A stretch of DNA of 64,000 nt, taken from Intoshia linei (lineage: Eukaryota > Orthonectida > Rhopaluridae). The translations under genes were made by a program, and so were the position numbers. Shown piece after piece: positions 23,452-36,128 of the stretch. Each line of letters starts with the position of its first letter. Position 1 is the stretch's first letter. The notes beneath the pieces were generated by a model. It made no database searches. It saw only the letters and a list, made by a program, of their open reading frames with translations, and was not told where the DNA came from. The stretch spans positions 48,588 to 112,587 of the forward strand of contig LWCA01000005.1 of NCBI GenBank assembly GCA_001642005.1, in the 5' to 3' direction.

Positions 23452-25431
23452 CAAAATAAAAATATAAATAAAAATGTGTACATAACTATGACGATTGCAT
23501 ATAAAAAGTATTTTTCAAATTTACATTAATTAATTACTAATTACGATAATTAGTTCTTGTTACTTTAGTAACTTTAATACTACACATTGTGTAACACAAT
23601 TCTACAATATAATGTCTTAGTCATGCGCTTTTCTAATTATGTATTGAATGATTACGTTTTTTTCTATATGATGGCTCGCACTGTGCGAATTGCACAGTAT
23701 TTTATAGTAGAGACAATATTTGATGTTTATTATTTTTAATAGATGTACATTGTCCATTGGACCATGTCATGTAAAACTTTTAAAATATAATTCTGTCATT
23801 GCTAACAATAAAAATTGTAAAAATAATCAACGATAACAAGATAATTTTGTTGTTTTAAACTAGTTTTTATCTAATACAGTGTTTCTCAGCCTTTTTTATG
23901 CTATCCCCACTTATTAGGGTTGATATTCCTTAGTTATTAAGAGTTATCAACCTTTTAAATCAGTCAACATTTGTAAATTTTTCCAACATACCACAAAACG
24001 ACCATTTCGCCTTTAGTTGGGAATGGTTCCATATATTACATTGCTGCAATAGTCTTGAAAAGGATTAAAAATCTTGATACTTACACACAAATGTATTATG
24101 AATAATTTAGTTAAATTCATTATTTTAATGAATTTATCAGTCATACTGATAAATTGTTGCACTTTAATTTACTTAGCGTTTAAATTAGTTCAGATAGTTT
24201 ACAAGAATTTAAAAATTGTTTTTGAAAGAATATTGACTTATAGTTTGTTTTATTTTTAAAACACTTTAAATGAAAAGTTGAATAGTACGCATATTTTGAT
24301 ACTTTGCTTAAAATTAAGAAAAAAAATCTTATCAATCACATTGATAAAAAATTCGGAATACTGCCAAAAATTTAAATATTTGATTTAAAAAGTAAATATA
24401 GTTTGACGAAAAATAATATATCGTATCATGAATGTTTATATCATTGGTACATTAAGGTGGAATTATGGGAATGAAACCGTTGTACCAACTCGTCCATTAT
24501 ATATTAAATCTTTTCGTAGAATTGTAGATTTTAGAGAATGTTAAACTCTATCATTCAGATATGAACGCTGTCCATTGCGGACACTGCGGGGTAGCTTAAT
24601 ACATTTCTAAACGTTTTTAATGTTGCTCGACGAAGTTTTAAAATGAATGTTATAAAATAATGTGACTAATACGCGTGGGTCACACCCAGGTACGTGGAAA
24701 GGGCTAGGGCCATATGGCCGGGCATACAATCATGAGGGCCTATTTTTTAAATTCATTAATAGGTACAGTTGGAAAATTTCTTAAGTATATCAAAATTATC
24801 AATATAATAAAATGTTTTATGCGATTTCCAATGGTTATTTTTAATTGTTAGACAATGAACGAGGGATGGATGACCATGTATAGAGGGCTTTTTTTTAAAT
24901 TTTGTTATAGGGGCCTACAATTTCCATTTGACCCTGGTCCACTGTTGACTCTCCACGACCTAATTACACCCCGTATTATTGATTAAATGTGTAATGACAA
25001 TCATTAAATCATTACATACTATGTTACATAAATTTAATTCAGTTGTCACGATATTTTTTAAAGTTTATATAGTGGGCGTTATTGTTATATAGATCTTAAC
25101 ACAGCTTGAAAACTCCTTGTCTAAATATTGATCTATAAATATAATATTGAATCAATGGTTTTCAACGATTTTTCAATCAAAATTAAATATAAATGGCTTA
25201 ATATTAGTAATAGTGGAGCACATAACGGGACGTGGAGTGAACTCGTGACAGAACAATTAAAAAAAATTAAAATATTGAAAAATTTGGTCAATCTAAATAA
25301 TTTAAAATTCGGCTGATTCTAATCTATTTTTAGCGAAAAAAGAAATAAATTGAAAAAAATTGAAAATATGAAACAGTTGTATATGAATAAATGTATTAAC
25401 AAATAAATACACGTAACTTAAAGTTTACATT
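23452..25431. other. Intergenic, CLP1 start to NCS stop; repeat H at 24690-24960
   Basis: No exon matched a family. At 24690-24960 the sequence GGGGCCTATTTTTTAAATTC, then ATTAATAGGTACAG and AAAATTTCTTAAGTATATCA, belongs to family H. A paralogous copy flanks the pogo insertion at 50750-53400. The small open frames at 24074-24259 and 25128-25316 are AT-rich and unsupported. Confidence 0.5.
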
Positions 25432-26083
25432 TTACTGTTCAATAAGATTATTTTGAAGAGCTTTAATGATGGAAGGGTCACTGAGTGCAGCTGAAAGAAA
25501 TTCTTGCTCAGAAAGCCTTCCATCCTTATCACCATCAAATTTAGAAAATAATTTATCGCAGTGTTTTTCAGGTGACCTTTTCGTTTCATTTACTAGTTTG
25601 TACGCGTTCTAAATTAATATAGTAATAAAATTAAAAATAAAGTCAAAAAAAAATTTTAAAATATTTACGTCTATAATGGACGTAATATCTTGTCTGCTAA
25701 TGTAACCAGAATCTGATGAATCATAGACAGAAAAAGCCCATTTGAGTTTGGATTCAATATTGGTTTTTGAACATATACTTAGAGCGCATATGAACCCTTT
25801 AAAATTGACCATTTTCATTCCATCGGATGAATCAAAACTGACATGTTTCATAAACATTGAAATGTTTATGCTTGGAAAAATTTCATTCAAAAATGTTTTA
25901 AATTCTGAAATAAATTTTTAAAATAAAATTATAAAATAAATTTTTACCTTCTAGTGAGATTGAAGGTTTTCCCTCCCTGTGAAACTTTTTGAACCATATT
26001 TTAATTTCCTTTTTAGTAAAATCAGTCAATTTGCTTAGATAGTTAATTTCTTCCTTGTTGATTTTTAAATTGACATTACCCAT
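25432..26083 (-). CDS. Neuronal calcium sensor family EF-hand protein (NCS-1/neurocalcin-like)
   Basis: Three exons: 26083-25948, 25904-25669, 25608-25432; 549 nt, 182 aa, within the usual 185-195 aa. I chose the ATG giving MGNVN, an N-myristoylation signal as in MGK-N-SKL of the family; an ATG five codons upstream would hide it. Four EF-hand units are present. Hand 1 is degenerate, as always in NCS proteins. Hand 2 (SSDGMKMVNFKG) is irregular and lacks the twelfth-position glutamate. Hand 3 is DSSDSGYISRQD with aspartate at position 12. Hand 4 is a canonical DGDKDGRLSEQE. Thus probably only hands 3 and 4 bind metal. The C-terminus SDPSIIKALQ resembles SDPSIVRLLQ of hippocalcin/neurocalcin rather than NCS-1. 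Introns are 43 and 60 bp. The exact subfamily is unresolved. Confidence 0.9.
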
Positions 26084-26749
26084 TACAATTTCATTCAATG
26101 TTTAATAAATGCATGTATTTGAAACATAGTTAATTTATTATTTACCTTTAATTTATTTTACACATTTGACAATTTTAAGTGAAATAGTTCATTTTTATTT
26201 GACAATAATGTGGCATGTAATCGTAATGTAAAATAATCATAATCAATAACATCTGTCAATAATTGCCCATGTATGCCACGTAAAAAATGCACATTTTTAT
26301 TTTTTTTTTAATTTTTACATTTATTGATAATTTGGTACAAATTTTATTACATAAGCGTAATGCTTTTAAGAATCAGGTTTTGGTTGAGAATCTAGGTTAA
26401 ACATTAATTTAAAAATTTTAAATTGTTTCTGTTTACATTCTGATATATTCACGTTTTGACCGAGTGTGTTTTTGTTTCTAAGATATTACATTACATAATT
26501 TATTCTGAATTTTACATTTCAAATACCAAATATTACAGGAAAACCCGTTAAGAGTGGATTTAATTATTTCAAATAAAGCTACAAATGTACAATAAATGAT
26601 TATGTTTTTGAGCCAATTATAATTATAGCTGATTTATGTTTAAATTTAATATTCATTCACATTTCAAAAAATTGGTTCCCCATTCAAATAGAGTACGAAA
26701 GCCCGTTTCAAATATTTATTTTTTTGGACATAAAACGGAAACACAAAAT

Positions 26750-26960
26750 ATAAAACATTTATGAAAAAATTAAAGGTTCACATAAGATTTGGTAAAATCA
26801 TGCTTTTCAAAAAAATATTGGAAAAAGGGGATTTTTTCATTAAAGGTTCGTAAAATTGAATTTTTTATTTTGGGTTTTGGATTACGAAGTTGTTGCTCAT
26901 AAGATTTGGTAAAATCGGATTTTTCAAAAAAATATTCGAAAAAGAGGATACTAGAAAATA
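26750..26960 (-). repeat. Dispersed repeat family A, reverse copy
   Basis: Read on the minus strand it gives the TTTTACCAAATCTTA, GAAAAATCC and CCAATATTTTTTTGAAAA blocks of family A, including the tail phrase AACATTTATGAAAAAATTAA seen reversed in other copies. Confidence 0.55.
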
Positions 26961-27347
26961 CTAGAAATATAAGAAACAGGTATAAATTTTACATAAATTA
27001 ACAAAATTTTCACCATAAAAATCTGATTTAAACCATTTATGGAGGAATAGATACACAGTAAAGTATATGTTTATTATATTAATTCATCTTTTTCAATAAA
27101 AAAATTATTTTAAAAGTTGGTTCTAAATTGGCATCGACCAAATAGCTCAATACCTACTATGCTGTAATACGATAAATGACGCCTAGATTTGAGTACCTTA
27201 CCTGCCAAATTTTTCAGACAAATAAACACACTGAATATTCCAGAAGTAGGAGGAGGAGACACAAAATGTTTGAATTTTTAAATAAAATATGATAAATAAA
27301 ATGTTCCCGTTTTGGGTTGCGATAATTAGTATTATTATTCATATTTA

Positions 27348-27452
27348 CAGTGCAATGCACTGAGTGCATTCCATCAATATAATTACAAATTCCAACAATA
27401 TAATTATATACATGTAGTTATATTTTTGTAATTATAATGTTGGATTGCACTG
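27348..27452. mobile_element. 105-bp MITE with CAGTGCAAT termini and TA duplication
   Basis: The left end starts CAGTGCAATG after TA at 27346-27347. The right end finishes TTGGATTGCACTG at 27452, followed by TA. Internal halves such as AATATAATTATA also pair imperfectly. It is too short to code. The CAG start with TA target suggests mobilisation by a pogo or mariner transposase. Confidence 0.6.
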
Positions 27453-27483
27453 TATTATAATAATTGGTTATCAATATATATTA

Positions 27484-27648
27484 TATATATGTTACAGGCA
27501 AAATTCAAATTATTAATCTATTATTGTTTAATCTATTATGTTACATTAATTAATTAGGTCAAATTCGAAAATTCGAAAATTCAAATTATTAATCTATTAT
27601 GTTACATTAATTAATCAGGTCAAATTTGAAAATTGCCTGTAACATATA
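27484..27648. mobile_element. 165-bp inverted-repeat element with internal duplication
   Basis: The arms read ATATGTTACAGGCAAAATTC on the left and, as reverse complement, ATATGTTACAGGCAATTTTC on the right (to 27648). Between them, a segment of about 50 bp built on CAAATTATTAATCTATTATG and ACATTAATTAAT occurs twice in direct orientation. Confidence 0.6.
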
Positions 27649-27924
27649 TTATATAGGTATCAAATTGATACTATCAATAGCGAAATCATGAAAATTATCT
27701 AACGTACTTTAGTATATAATTATTATAAAAAATATACATTTATTTGAAAAATTATAAAAATGGAATACTCTAATATATCACTATTAAAATCCATCATTAT
27801 AATACTTACTAAAAGTAGTATAATAGTATTAAATTATAGTTCTAATAGTATTAAACAAGGTTTCCCTGCAATTTCTATATTAAGGTATTGATACATTATA
27901 ATTATATATTAACTATAATTATTA

Positions 27925-28483
27925 GTGATGCGACGATTTCTAAATTTTCAACGATGCCGATTCCGATTTCGATGCGATTTCAAATACTTTTGAAGTATTC
28001 TATTTGTCTTAATTAGAAAAAAAATCAAGAATAAACAAATTGATAAAACTAGGAAATAAACAACTAAGAAACATAATAAAAATAATTAAAATTAATTAAT
28101 TAATACTAAATTAATGTCAGAACAAATAATTTTAAATTATAATATTAAAATATTAGCTTTTCACCATTTGTACCAAACATTCTATTTCGTTTTGGAGAAC
28201 AGATTCTCCAATCTCCAACCATATCTCCAATCTAAGAATCTCCAACCCTGAAAATTATTAAACTTTCAATTCAAATAGGCAAAGATAAATATTTTTACAA
28301 GTAAACCAATATTCGGAAAATTAAATTAATTTATTGTATTGAGCTATATTTAATTCATTTTAATTAAAAAAAACTGCTAATTTTGGCAACTAATTTTTAC
28401 TTTTTATAAAAAAAGTCGTAAAAAATCGGAATCGTAAAAATGATAAAATTTTGCCGATTCAATTCTTGGAATTGTCGCATCAC
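27925..28483. mobile_element. 559-bp non-autonomous element with GTGATGCGAC termini
   Basis: The left end GTGATGCGACGATT at 27925 pairs with AATTGTCGCATCAC ending at 28483. Just inside, GCCGATTCCGA-type sequences also pair. No open frame. I could not find a clear target duplication, so the superfamily (possibly hAT) is open. Confidence 0.6.
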
Positions 28484-28709
28484 AAATAATTATAAAATTT
28501 ACTTCTTTGGAGAAATTGGTATAGCCAATTCTTTTGAATTATATTCTACATATAATGAAATAAATTAAAAAAATGGGATAACATTTGTTTTTAAAATTCT
28601 ATACGCAAATGTTAACAAAATAAAATTAAGATGGAATAATTCACTTTAAACTAAAAAGTAATGTGACATGACGGTTCCACCTGAAACAAGTTTGGGAAGC
28701 ACTCCTTTA

Positions 28710-28905
28710 AAGGATTGATAATAGTGAATAGTAGGATTTTTAAGTTAGATTTTTGTAAATTTATTTTTTGGTAGTATAAAAATGTTCCCTCGGTAGAACT
28801 AGGCTACGGGGATTGATAATAGTGAATAGTAGAATTTTTAAGTTAGATTTTCAACGTGAATTTTTTGATATAATAAAAAATGCCCTCGGCAGATTTAGGA
28901 ACAAG
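28710..28905 (+). repeat. Family D repeat, internally duplicated in tandem
   Basis: The phrase GGATTGATAATAGTGAATAG, then TTTTTAAGTTAGATTTT and a CCCTCGG-AGA end, occurs twice in a row with a period of about 96 bp (28713 and 28810). Single copies occur at 37250-37460 and 45215-45310, also ending CCTCGGCAGAGCTAGG or similar. Confidence 0.65.
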
Positions 28906-29175
28906 GTTGGGCTCTGGATAGTTGTGGTGGTACCTTGTGGAATTGGAACGATGGAAAACTATTTATCATCAAATCAATCAAAAATGTATTATTATCTAAT
29001 ACACTCAAGATACGTATTAGCGCTTATATTTTTATATTATAAAATTACGTGAATCCACCATCATACAATTTAAAATTGATTTTATATTGAAAATTTCCTT
29101 TTTCATTTTAGACTAAATTACAATTTAATAGATGAATACAAATCAAATCATTATAAGACTAAATTTAAATTAATG

Positions 29176-32100
29176 TTAATGCATTGTTATTAATACAAAT
29201 GTAAAAACCCTAATTGAGTCATTTGATGCTTTTATTTCATTAAGTTTTGTTTGAATGTCATTAACTTGATTGATAATATAATGTGTGTCGCTTCCATCAT
29301 TTTGTATTGAGTCACGTTCCTCTGAAGCTTTACTTCTTATGAATTCCGACAAATCAACCAATTCATCCTAAAATTAATATTATGAATGAATGCCCTGTCG
29401 TGTTATAAAAGGGATCTATTTTTTTAAACCTGATAATCTATGGATAAAAATAATGGACACCAAGTACATTCAGTCCGTTTTCAAATACAACCTCTCCAAG
29501 TCTCTTAACTTGAGTTTAAATTTAATACACAAAATAATTATGATATTCAAGAATATAATTTTTTACTACATAATTTGGAAAATGAGGCCTCATTTTTCAA
29601 AAATTTCATACAGACCCGGTTGTGAAACACTACTGTCAGACATAATTACCATAATTTGGAAAGCAACTTTTTGAAAGTCATCTTTAGACGCATCTGCAAC
29701 ATCATCATCATAATCACAAATTTCTGGTCCATATTCTGTAGATATGATATTTTTAAATCGTTCCTTCTTTTTCTTATTTAAGTTTTCTTCAATATTTACA
29801 ATAGTAATAGCTTTTTGCATTATTGCATTTGCTCTAGCATTATCGTATACTCTTTGGAACGAATCCGACATAAGAGCAATAAAAAGATTTAAAAATATAA
29901 TTGATGAAATGACTATCCACGAAATGACCATTACAGCCGCCATGGCAGAATCTACACTAGATAATGCCTAATTTTAAATGTAACTAAAAATTTAAAAATA
30001 CATTACATCGTAGTTGTATTCGTCAACAAGTGTAATTCTGAATAATGTCCACCTAAAAAATTATACATTAAAGTAAGGTTTTAATATTTGTCTTTAAATT
30101 TGGAATATTACATTAGAATTGCTGGATTTTTCCAACCGTTCAATTCGACAGTTTGATTCTTCAAAATTGGTGTATTGTAAACGTGTTCTTCTAATACTTT
30201 AACACCTCCAAATATCATCCAAAAAGCACAAGCTGAAGTAGAAAGTGGTTTATGAATAATTAATTAGTTACCATATGGGATGAAAAATTGCATATACAAG
30301 TACATAAACCTAAAGAAATCTTTAACCATATGCCCCAGCATGACAATAAAAGGACCTAATTAAATGTAAATGTATAAGTTTATACATATATGTTTAGTTA
30401 CCGACAGCGCTGTAGGCTCTAGCGAATTTCATTAATCGAATCCAAAGAAATACTAATGTGCATGCGGAAAAACGAATGTTAAATCTCGCTAAGATAATAG
30501 GTTTAGTTCTACTTTATTATTACTAATTTTACCAACTTCAATATTGTGAGCAGTTACGTCAATTATGTGCGTCATCACACAAATTATAAGCATTAAATAA
30601 ACTAGCCAATCCAATAAGTTCCTAATGTAAAACATTAAATGAGAATAATCAATTATACTAGCAGTTTTTAGATACAGACCCACTGACTGATTATTTATTT
30701 TAAATTACAAAAATGTCTATTTAATGTCTAAAGTACATAAATTTTATAAATATACTAAAACTAACCTTAAAATATTTTTTTCGGTAATTATAATTATCTT
30801 TCAAAATTTTCAAAAAAATTTATAAATTATTGCATTTGAAGGGACCCCTATTAAAAACGTTTGAAAACGACGGCGATAAATTATCACTGATAATACACAT
30901 TTTCAAAGATATACAAATATATAGTTAATGATTGTGATTTCCTGAGAAATGACAAAAGTCAAGAACCGGGAAATTTAATTTCCCGGGAAAAATAAAAAAT
31001 TTTTATTCATATATTAAATCAAGAAGCATTAAAAATTTTAGAGACCTTAATTAATTTTAGAAACAAAAGAAATTTAATTAATGAAATAACACGAATCTAG
31101 ATTGAAATTTACAAATTTAATTAGAAAAAAATTTATTTATTTTAGATTGTTGAAAAAGTGTTTCAAAACCACACATAATATTGATAGATTCATCTTTTAA
31201 ACGCGTTATACGTTTTGTAACGAAATTAGAAGCAGTAGAGAAATTTCTTTCATTTTGTGTTGACGTTGGTTGAACGATCCTAAAAGCTTCCTTTAATTTT
31301 AACAATCTTGATGATAGCGTTCCAATTCGTAACAACTTATAATATTTTTCAAAATAATATTGGAAAAAGAGAATAATTCCCTTACGCGTTAGTAATTTGT
31401 GTTTAGAATAAGACGTTTTTAAAAAAAGTATTGGAAAAAGAATATTTTTCCATGAGGGCTTGAAATGGTATTTTTGATTAAATTTTATTAATGGTGGCAT
31501 TGTTAAAATGATAAATTTTAAATATTATAATATAATCATATTTTCATAGTAATAACAAACATAAATCAAATACAGGTATGTCTAAATTTTTTTCCCGGTA
31601 CAATCACTATATATAGTGCGGCGCAATTTTTTTATTTATTTTTTGGCGCCGCGAATATGAAAAGTTTGGGAAGCACTGCTCTAGATCGACATTTATTTGA
31701 GCTATGCATTGTTGAGCTATACACCATAGAACGACAAATCATCGATTTTACTAATTTATCATATTATTGATTTTTTCAAAACATTTTTGTGGGTTTTTAA
31801 GTAATTTTTTACCTCATTTTTAAAGATTTCAAAGATACTTTTTCGAATAATATTTTAAAGCGTTTTTAAGGGATCATTTTTTTACCCACTGTTTAAAGAT
31901 TTTTATGATAATTTTTCGATAAAAATTTTGAAGGTATCTTGAAATGTTAAAAATATTCCCTACCCTATAAAAAACCCTACCAAATCTTGGCATCCAAATT
32001 ATCTTCAAAATAAAAATTTGTTTAAAAATTGTGTAAAAAAAGCTTCCCTTAAAATCCCCACCAAATTTACCTTTAGAATAATTAATTTTTTTATAAATTA

Positions 32101-35100
32101 AAAAAGAATAATTTTCATTATAAATTAATTGAATGAAGCCATCTCAAAAAGAACTTTTTAAAAACATACCAAGTATCGCTAAAATATTGGGTTTTTTGAG
32201 TATTCAAGTCACCAATTTCTTGATTTAAATATTTTGCTTCTTCTGGCCATCTTGGATGAGAAAATTGCAAGTCCTTTTCAATCTCATTTTTACGCCATTC
32301 TTTCCACCTCTAAACGAAACAATTAAATCAGTTGAAATTAAAACCTTTTTAACTCATAAAACGTTATTTTACCAAAATATAATCTAATCTACATTAAATC
32401 TACTGTATGTAGTTGCAGAAACTATTTATTATTAAAATGGAATTGATAGGCAGAAATTGGTAAGCAGAATCAAACCAGGCGTACCCAAGAGAGCACTTTA
32501 TGGACCTCGATGAAATTTTTGTAAAATTTAAACTTTATATTTCCGAATTGAGCATTAAAAAATTATATCCTTGAATACCATCTATTTTCTGTGCTAAATT
32601 TAAAATTTTAAATCAACAGCCGTAGAAAGATGGATAGGGCAATATGACACTACGCATCATTTGGTAAAATTTTTTTAGGGTTTATTTTTCAGTATCGGGT
32701 GGTCTCGAGCTGGTACTATATTACTGTCTTCTTCGTCTTTCTGTACTATGATAATTCATCCACTACAGACCTAAGTTAAAACTGAAATATTAAGATTAAT
32801 TTTTTACCTACAAACCATATTACAAAAAAATTCAAAATATTCTATGGTGTTCACACCAGAGAATATTTTTTTATCTTATTTTTAATTATTAAATTTCATT
32901 GTATTGTATTTTTATTGCTATGTAATTATAATTATTTAAGTTGTGCTATTTTTGTAGTGTGCAATTTTGGTACTGTGCCATTTTTACCTATATTCCTCGA
33001 GCTTGGTGCTAGGCTCCGCTCTTATGGTAATTTTTAATATATTGACATGTCAGAAATAAAAATACCTTGTAATTCTTAATAGATAGGCGATATTCCATAA
33101 TTTCGTCAATTATTTGATATACTGTTGCTAAAATAGCAGTTACCTAAAAACATGATAAACATTTTAATATTATTTTTCATTATATTATATTAGCCCTATA
33201 TACAAATTAAAAAAAATTAGTTCCTGAATCCAACATTTAATGCAACTGTGAAAAATTTTTTTCCAGATGTAGGAGTAAAAAATTTCGAAATTGATTAAAA
33301 ACCAACTACTAAGACTGAAATGTTTTTAATTCCAGAAATTAAATAATAATACACAAAATAACTTTTTGTGGATATCGGTTATTATCTTCCTTCTCAGAGT
33401 TATGAATTAATTTATTATTCCTTTTGAATGGTATTTTTTTATAGACAAATTGCAAAAAGTCAATTTTTGTCAATTTTATCATTCAGAAAGTCAATTTTCC
33501 GTTTTTTTGGGGACAATAAAAAATTGCATATACAATTGTATTAGTATTATATTATTCTGTATGCTATGCAATATTTGTTTGTGTATGTTACCGTTTATTT
33601 CAATAACTAACAGTCTTAGAATTTTATAAAGTCTACATTACAATTACAGTTTTTTCCGGGACATATAATAAGATAAATTTCAACCTCCTAAACTCACATC
33701 TTACGGGTCAAAACCCCAATTGTCTTTTTTTTGAAAATCAAACAAGTTGGATAATTTAAAAAAATATATACGCTGATACAGATTTTAAAATCGTAAACAT
33801 TATCATAAATTTAAATTTAAAAAAAATATATCTTCAGAGCCAAAACCCCAAATGACCATTTTTTTTTTAATGAAAACAACCCTAAAATTTAAAAAATAAA
33901 AAGTAGTACATAACAGTCAACCTAGTGTAATATAATGATAATGATATAATAGAAAATAAAGAATTATAATTATATCATAAAGAGACTAAATGGGAGTTGG
34001 ATTTTTGTAATCCAGGTTAACAAAAATTTTCATCAATTAGTAAAACAAAATAAAAAGTTACTAAAATAATGATTCGCCACGTCTGTTCCGGTAAAATATA
34101 GATATGCTTATTGTGCATATCAAAAATGACGGCATCTATTGTCCAAAGTAAAACGAAAAATATACTGAATATCATATTTAAGGTGGCACCAAATCTAAAT
34201 GTACAAAATTAAAATCACAAAATCACTGACCTATCGAAAACATATTGACTAATAATTTCCCCTACCTTTTATAAATAACGAGAAATTAGTTTTTAGTTTT
34301 TCAAATTTAATTCATAGTAAAAAAGTTAAATGAATTAAATAAAATTTTAACTGTATATCAAGTTTTCATTATTGATAAGCGATTACTTAAAATCAAAAAA
34401 TAATAATCCCTATATATAAAGATATGATAAGATGTATGTATAATGAATTTACAGTCCAAATAATTTCCATTTAACCCTTATTAGTTCTTGAATAACTGGG
34501 TGTAATACTAAATCATGTCTATTGTAGCCAACAATTAATTGAAGCTAAAAAATTATAATAGTATTTTAAAACATTGAATTAAAATAATTACAGCTGTTTT
34601 CGGGTAAGCGGAGGGTTTTAATTCTAAATAAAAAATAATAATGAAAAAATTTATCTTGGTCCATTTATCCAGTGACCATGAATTATACCTATTTTAGGTA
34701 TATCCAATTTATTGATATGGTAATATTGTCGTCTATTCGCTCGATCTGTTCTGTGAAACTGATCTAGAGCAATAAGAGCCTAATTTGGTAAATGAATCAT
34801 TGTGTCAAAGATTAAATTGATAAACAGTGAACATTACCACTTGTGGCATTTTGATAATCATACAAGAAATGGCGGATTGGCCACTATCATCAAATGTGGT
34901 GACTTTCGCGGGGGGTTCAAGTTGTAATAAAGTACGAGATGTTTCACTTCTGTCTATAATAAATGGATATATGAAACAGGTTAATAAAATGGTACCAAGT
35001 TCTCCAGCCAAGTGTAATGGTGTACGATTTTTGTAATCAAATATATTAATATACTCTGCACCCAAAGTAATTAGCATTTTGAGAGAATTAACTGCATCAT

Positions 35101-36128
35101 TTTTGGCTGCAAAATGGATAGGTGTTTGACATTCATCAGTAGTACGAGCCGAAATTAAAGCTAGATTTATTAGTTTAGAAAATGGTGGTTCAGTTATATT
35201 TGGAAATTTAGGGATACAAATTAATAAAAATTATTAAATTTTTAATAACATAAGTTAATACTTATAATTATCTGCATTCATGCTAATCTTTTTATTAAAT
35301 TAAAAATCCATCAAACAGTTTTTTAATAATTCGCGATGGAGACTACTGCTTGGACCTTGTTACAAAAACTTATATTACCACCATTCTGAACCAAAAATTT
35401 GACCATATCTGCATAATCTACTGCCGCTGAAATGTGCAGAGGAGTTCTACCAAATCTATCCACACAATTAATATTTGCGCCGTGTTCAATTAAAAATAGC
35501 GCAACACCTTTATCCCAAATTCTAGATGCCTAAAAAATATAAATTAAATATTATTACCAATCAACTTTACTTCATGCATAACAGTTTGCCCATATTTATC
35601 GCTACAGTTTATATCTGCACCATTTCTAATTAAACTCTCTACAAACTCAAGGTTCAATTGTTCATTATCTGATTCTTTAGAACTCAATCTACTGAAATAT
35701 TCAATCAGATTTCTGCTTTGGGAAATGATAATTTCTTTTTGTGTACCTACATTTTTAAAATCAAAATTCATTTCTCCAAACAAGGAAAGCCCTTTTCCAA
35801 TCGAATATTCAGTGTCGCGGTTTTGGTCTAATATTAATTATACTTAATTGTTGCATAATAACCATTATTTCCTGCATTGAAACTATCGGTAGGTTTTTCT
35901 AAAGTTGTTACATTTTATGACATTAATATAAAACCAGGCGTATATGTAATCCGCTTATTAGTTGAATACGCTCTCGTTACGCCAGAATCAAGTGTCATTA
36001 TAGTTGTAGCTTGTTTGCTATGCCTTATGATTAGTTTTTAAATGTCGTAATGTGTTGTACCTGCGAGAATTACTGAAAGCTCCAATGGCTTTGGATTTTA
36101 AAGGAAAAATGATATTAGATCTGTTCAT
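29176..36128 (-). CDS. Ankyrin-repeat TRP-family cation channel
   Basis: Nineteen exons: 36128-36061, 36017-35935, 35827-35571, 35529-35379, 35160-34996, 34953-34838, 34779-34689, 34623-34592, 34544-34453, 34194-34062, 33143-33066, 32309-32170, 30621-30533, 30488-30402, 30355-30272, 30232-30112, 30052-30007, 29967-29650, 29367-29176; 2343 nt, 780 aa. Residues about 110-260 hold four or five ankyrin repeats (GADINCSDKYGQT, RFGRTPLHISAA, CQTPIHFAAKND, NRTPLHLAGE). Membrane helices: S1 about 355-378, S2 396-416, S3 472-494, S4 505-523 with spaced Arg/Lys, S5 528-555, pore segment LFRITLVDEYNYD, S6 620-640 (IIFLNLFIALMSDSFQR). The C-terminal tail is predicted coiled coil (VNDIQTKLNEIK). The subfamily (TRPC/TRPN/TRPA-like) is not resolved. 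Long introns hold repeats and a hAT fragment. The first two exons and the last stop are the least certain parts. Confidence 0.9.
31117..31320 (-). pseudogene. hAT transposase C-terminal fragment in TRP intron
   Basis: Translation on the minus strand gives FRIVQPTSTQNERNFSTAS followed by FVTKRITRLKDESINIM, the hAT dimerisation region (consensus like PATSAPSERVFS and TKRRSRL). Upstream the same open frame (to 31500) is family A-like repeat sequence, so only the last part is transposase. It lies in the 1548-bp intron 30622-32169. Confidence 0.75.
31750..32080 (+). repeat. Dispersed repeat family B copy
   Basis: Shares the TTTTTGTGGGTTTTTAAG start, the repeated AAAGATTTTGAAGATA phrase and the CCCTACCAAATCTTGG phrase with 5785-6040. 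Located in the TRP gene intron that also holds the hAT fragment. Confidence 0.6.
32510..32870 (+). repeat. Family F copy followed by family E copy
   Basis: 32510-32700 matches family F (GACACTACGCATCATTTGGT). 32756-32870 matches 45540-45655: CATCCACTACAGAC, GGTTAAAACTGAAATATTAA, CTACAAACCATATTACAAAA, then an imperfect palindrome around TCTATGGTGTTCACACCAGA. In the TRP intron between exons 11 and 12. Confidence 0.6.
33600..33920 (+). repeat. Repeat family C, partial copy
   Basis: Matches 44150-44400: TCTTAGAATTTTATAAAG, ACAGTTTTTTCCGGGACATA, TAAATTTCAACCTCCT, CTCACATCTTA-GGGTCAAAA. Located in a TRP intron. Confidence 0.6.

Larger units (their letters stand above)
26084..29175. other. Repeat-rich intergenic interval
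   Basis: Between the NCS and TRP genes I find no exon. The interval holds a reverse family A copy, two small inverted-repeat elements, a larger element with terminal inverted repeats and a tandem family D unit, each listed separately. It has the densest collection of short elements in the window. Confidence 0.5.

Noticed and set aside
27484-27648. CRISPR-like array from repeated CAAATTATTAATCTATTATG
   Set aside because: Only two direct copies, no regular spacers, eukaryotic context, and flanking inverted repeats explain it as a small transposon.
29744-29971. Plus-strand frame with many hydrophobic residues
   Set aside because: Antisense of the S6 exon of the TRP channel; the hydrophobicity is mirrored from that coding sequence.
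30622-30683. Upstream extension of the TRP S3 exon
   Set aside because: The open frame extends, but only the acceptor at 30622-30623 completes the Trp codon from the previous exon and matches the family.
34235-34275. Candidate extra TRP exon between splice-like sites
   Set aside because: Including it causes a stop or breaks phase; skipping it gives KLFGLFGATLNM in frame.
34827-35036. 69-codon plus-strand frame
   Set aside because: Antisense shadow of the ankyrin exons of the TRP gene.
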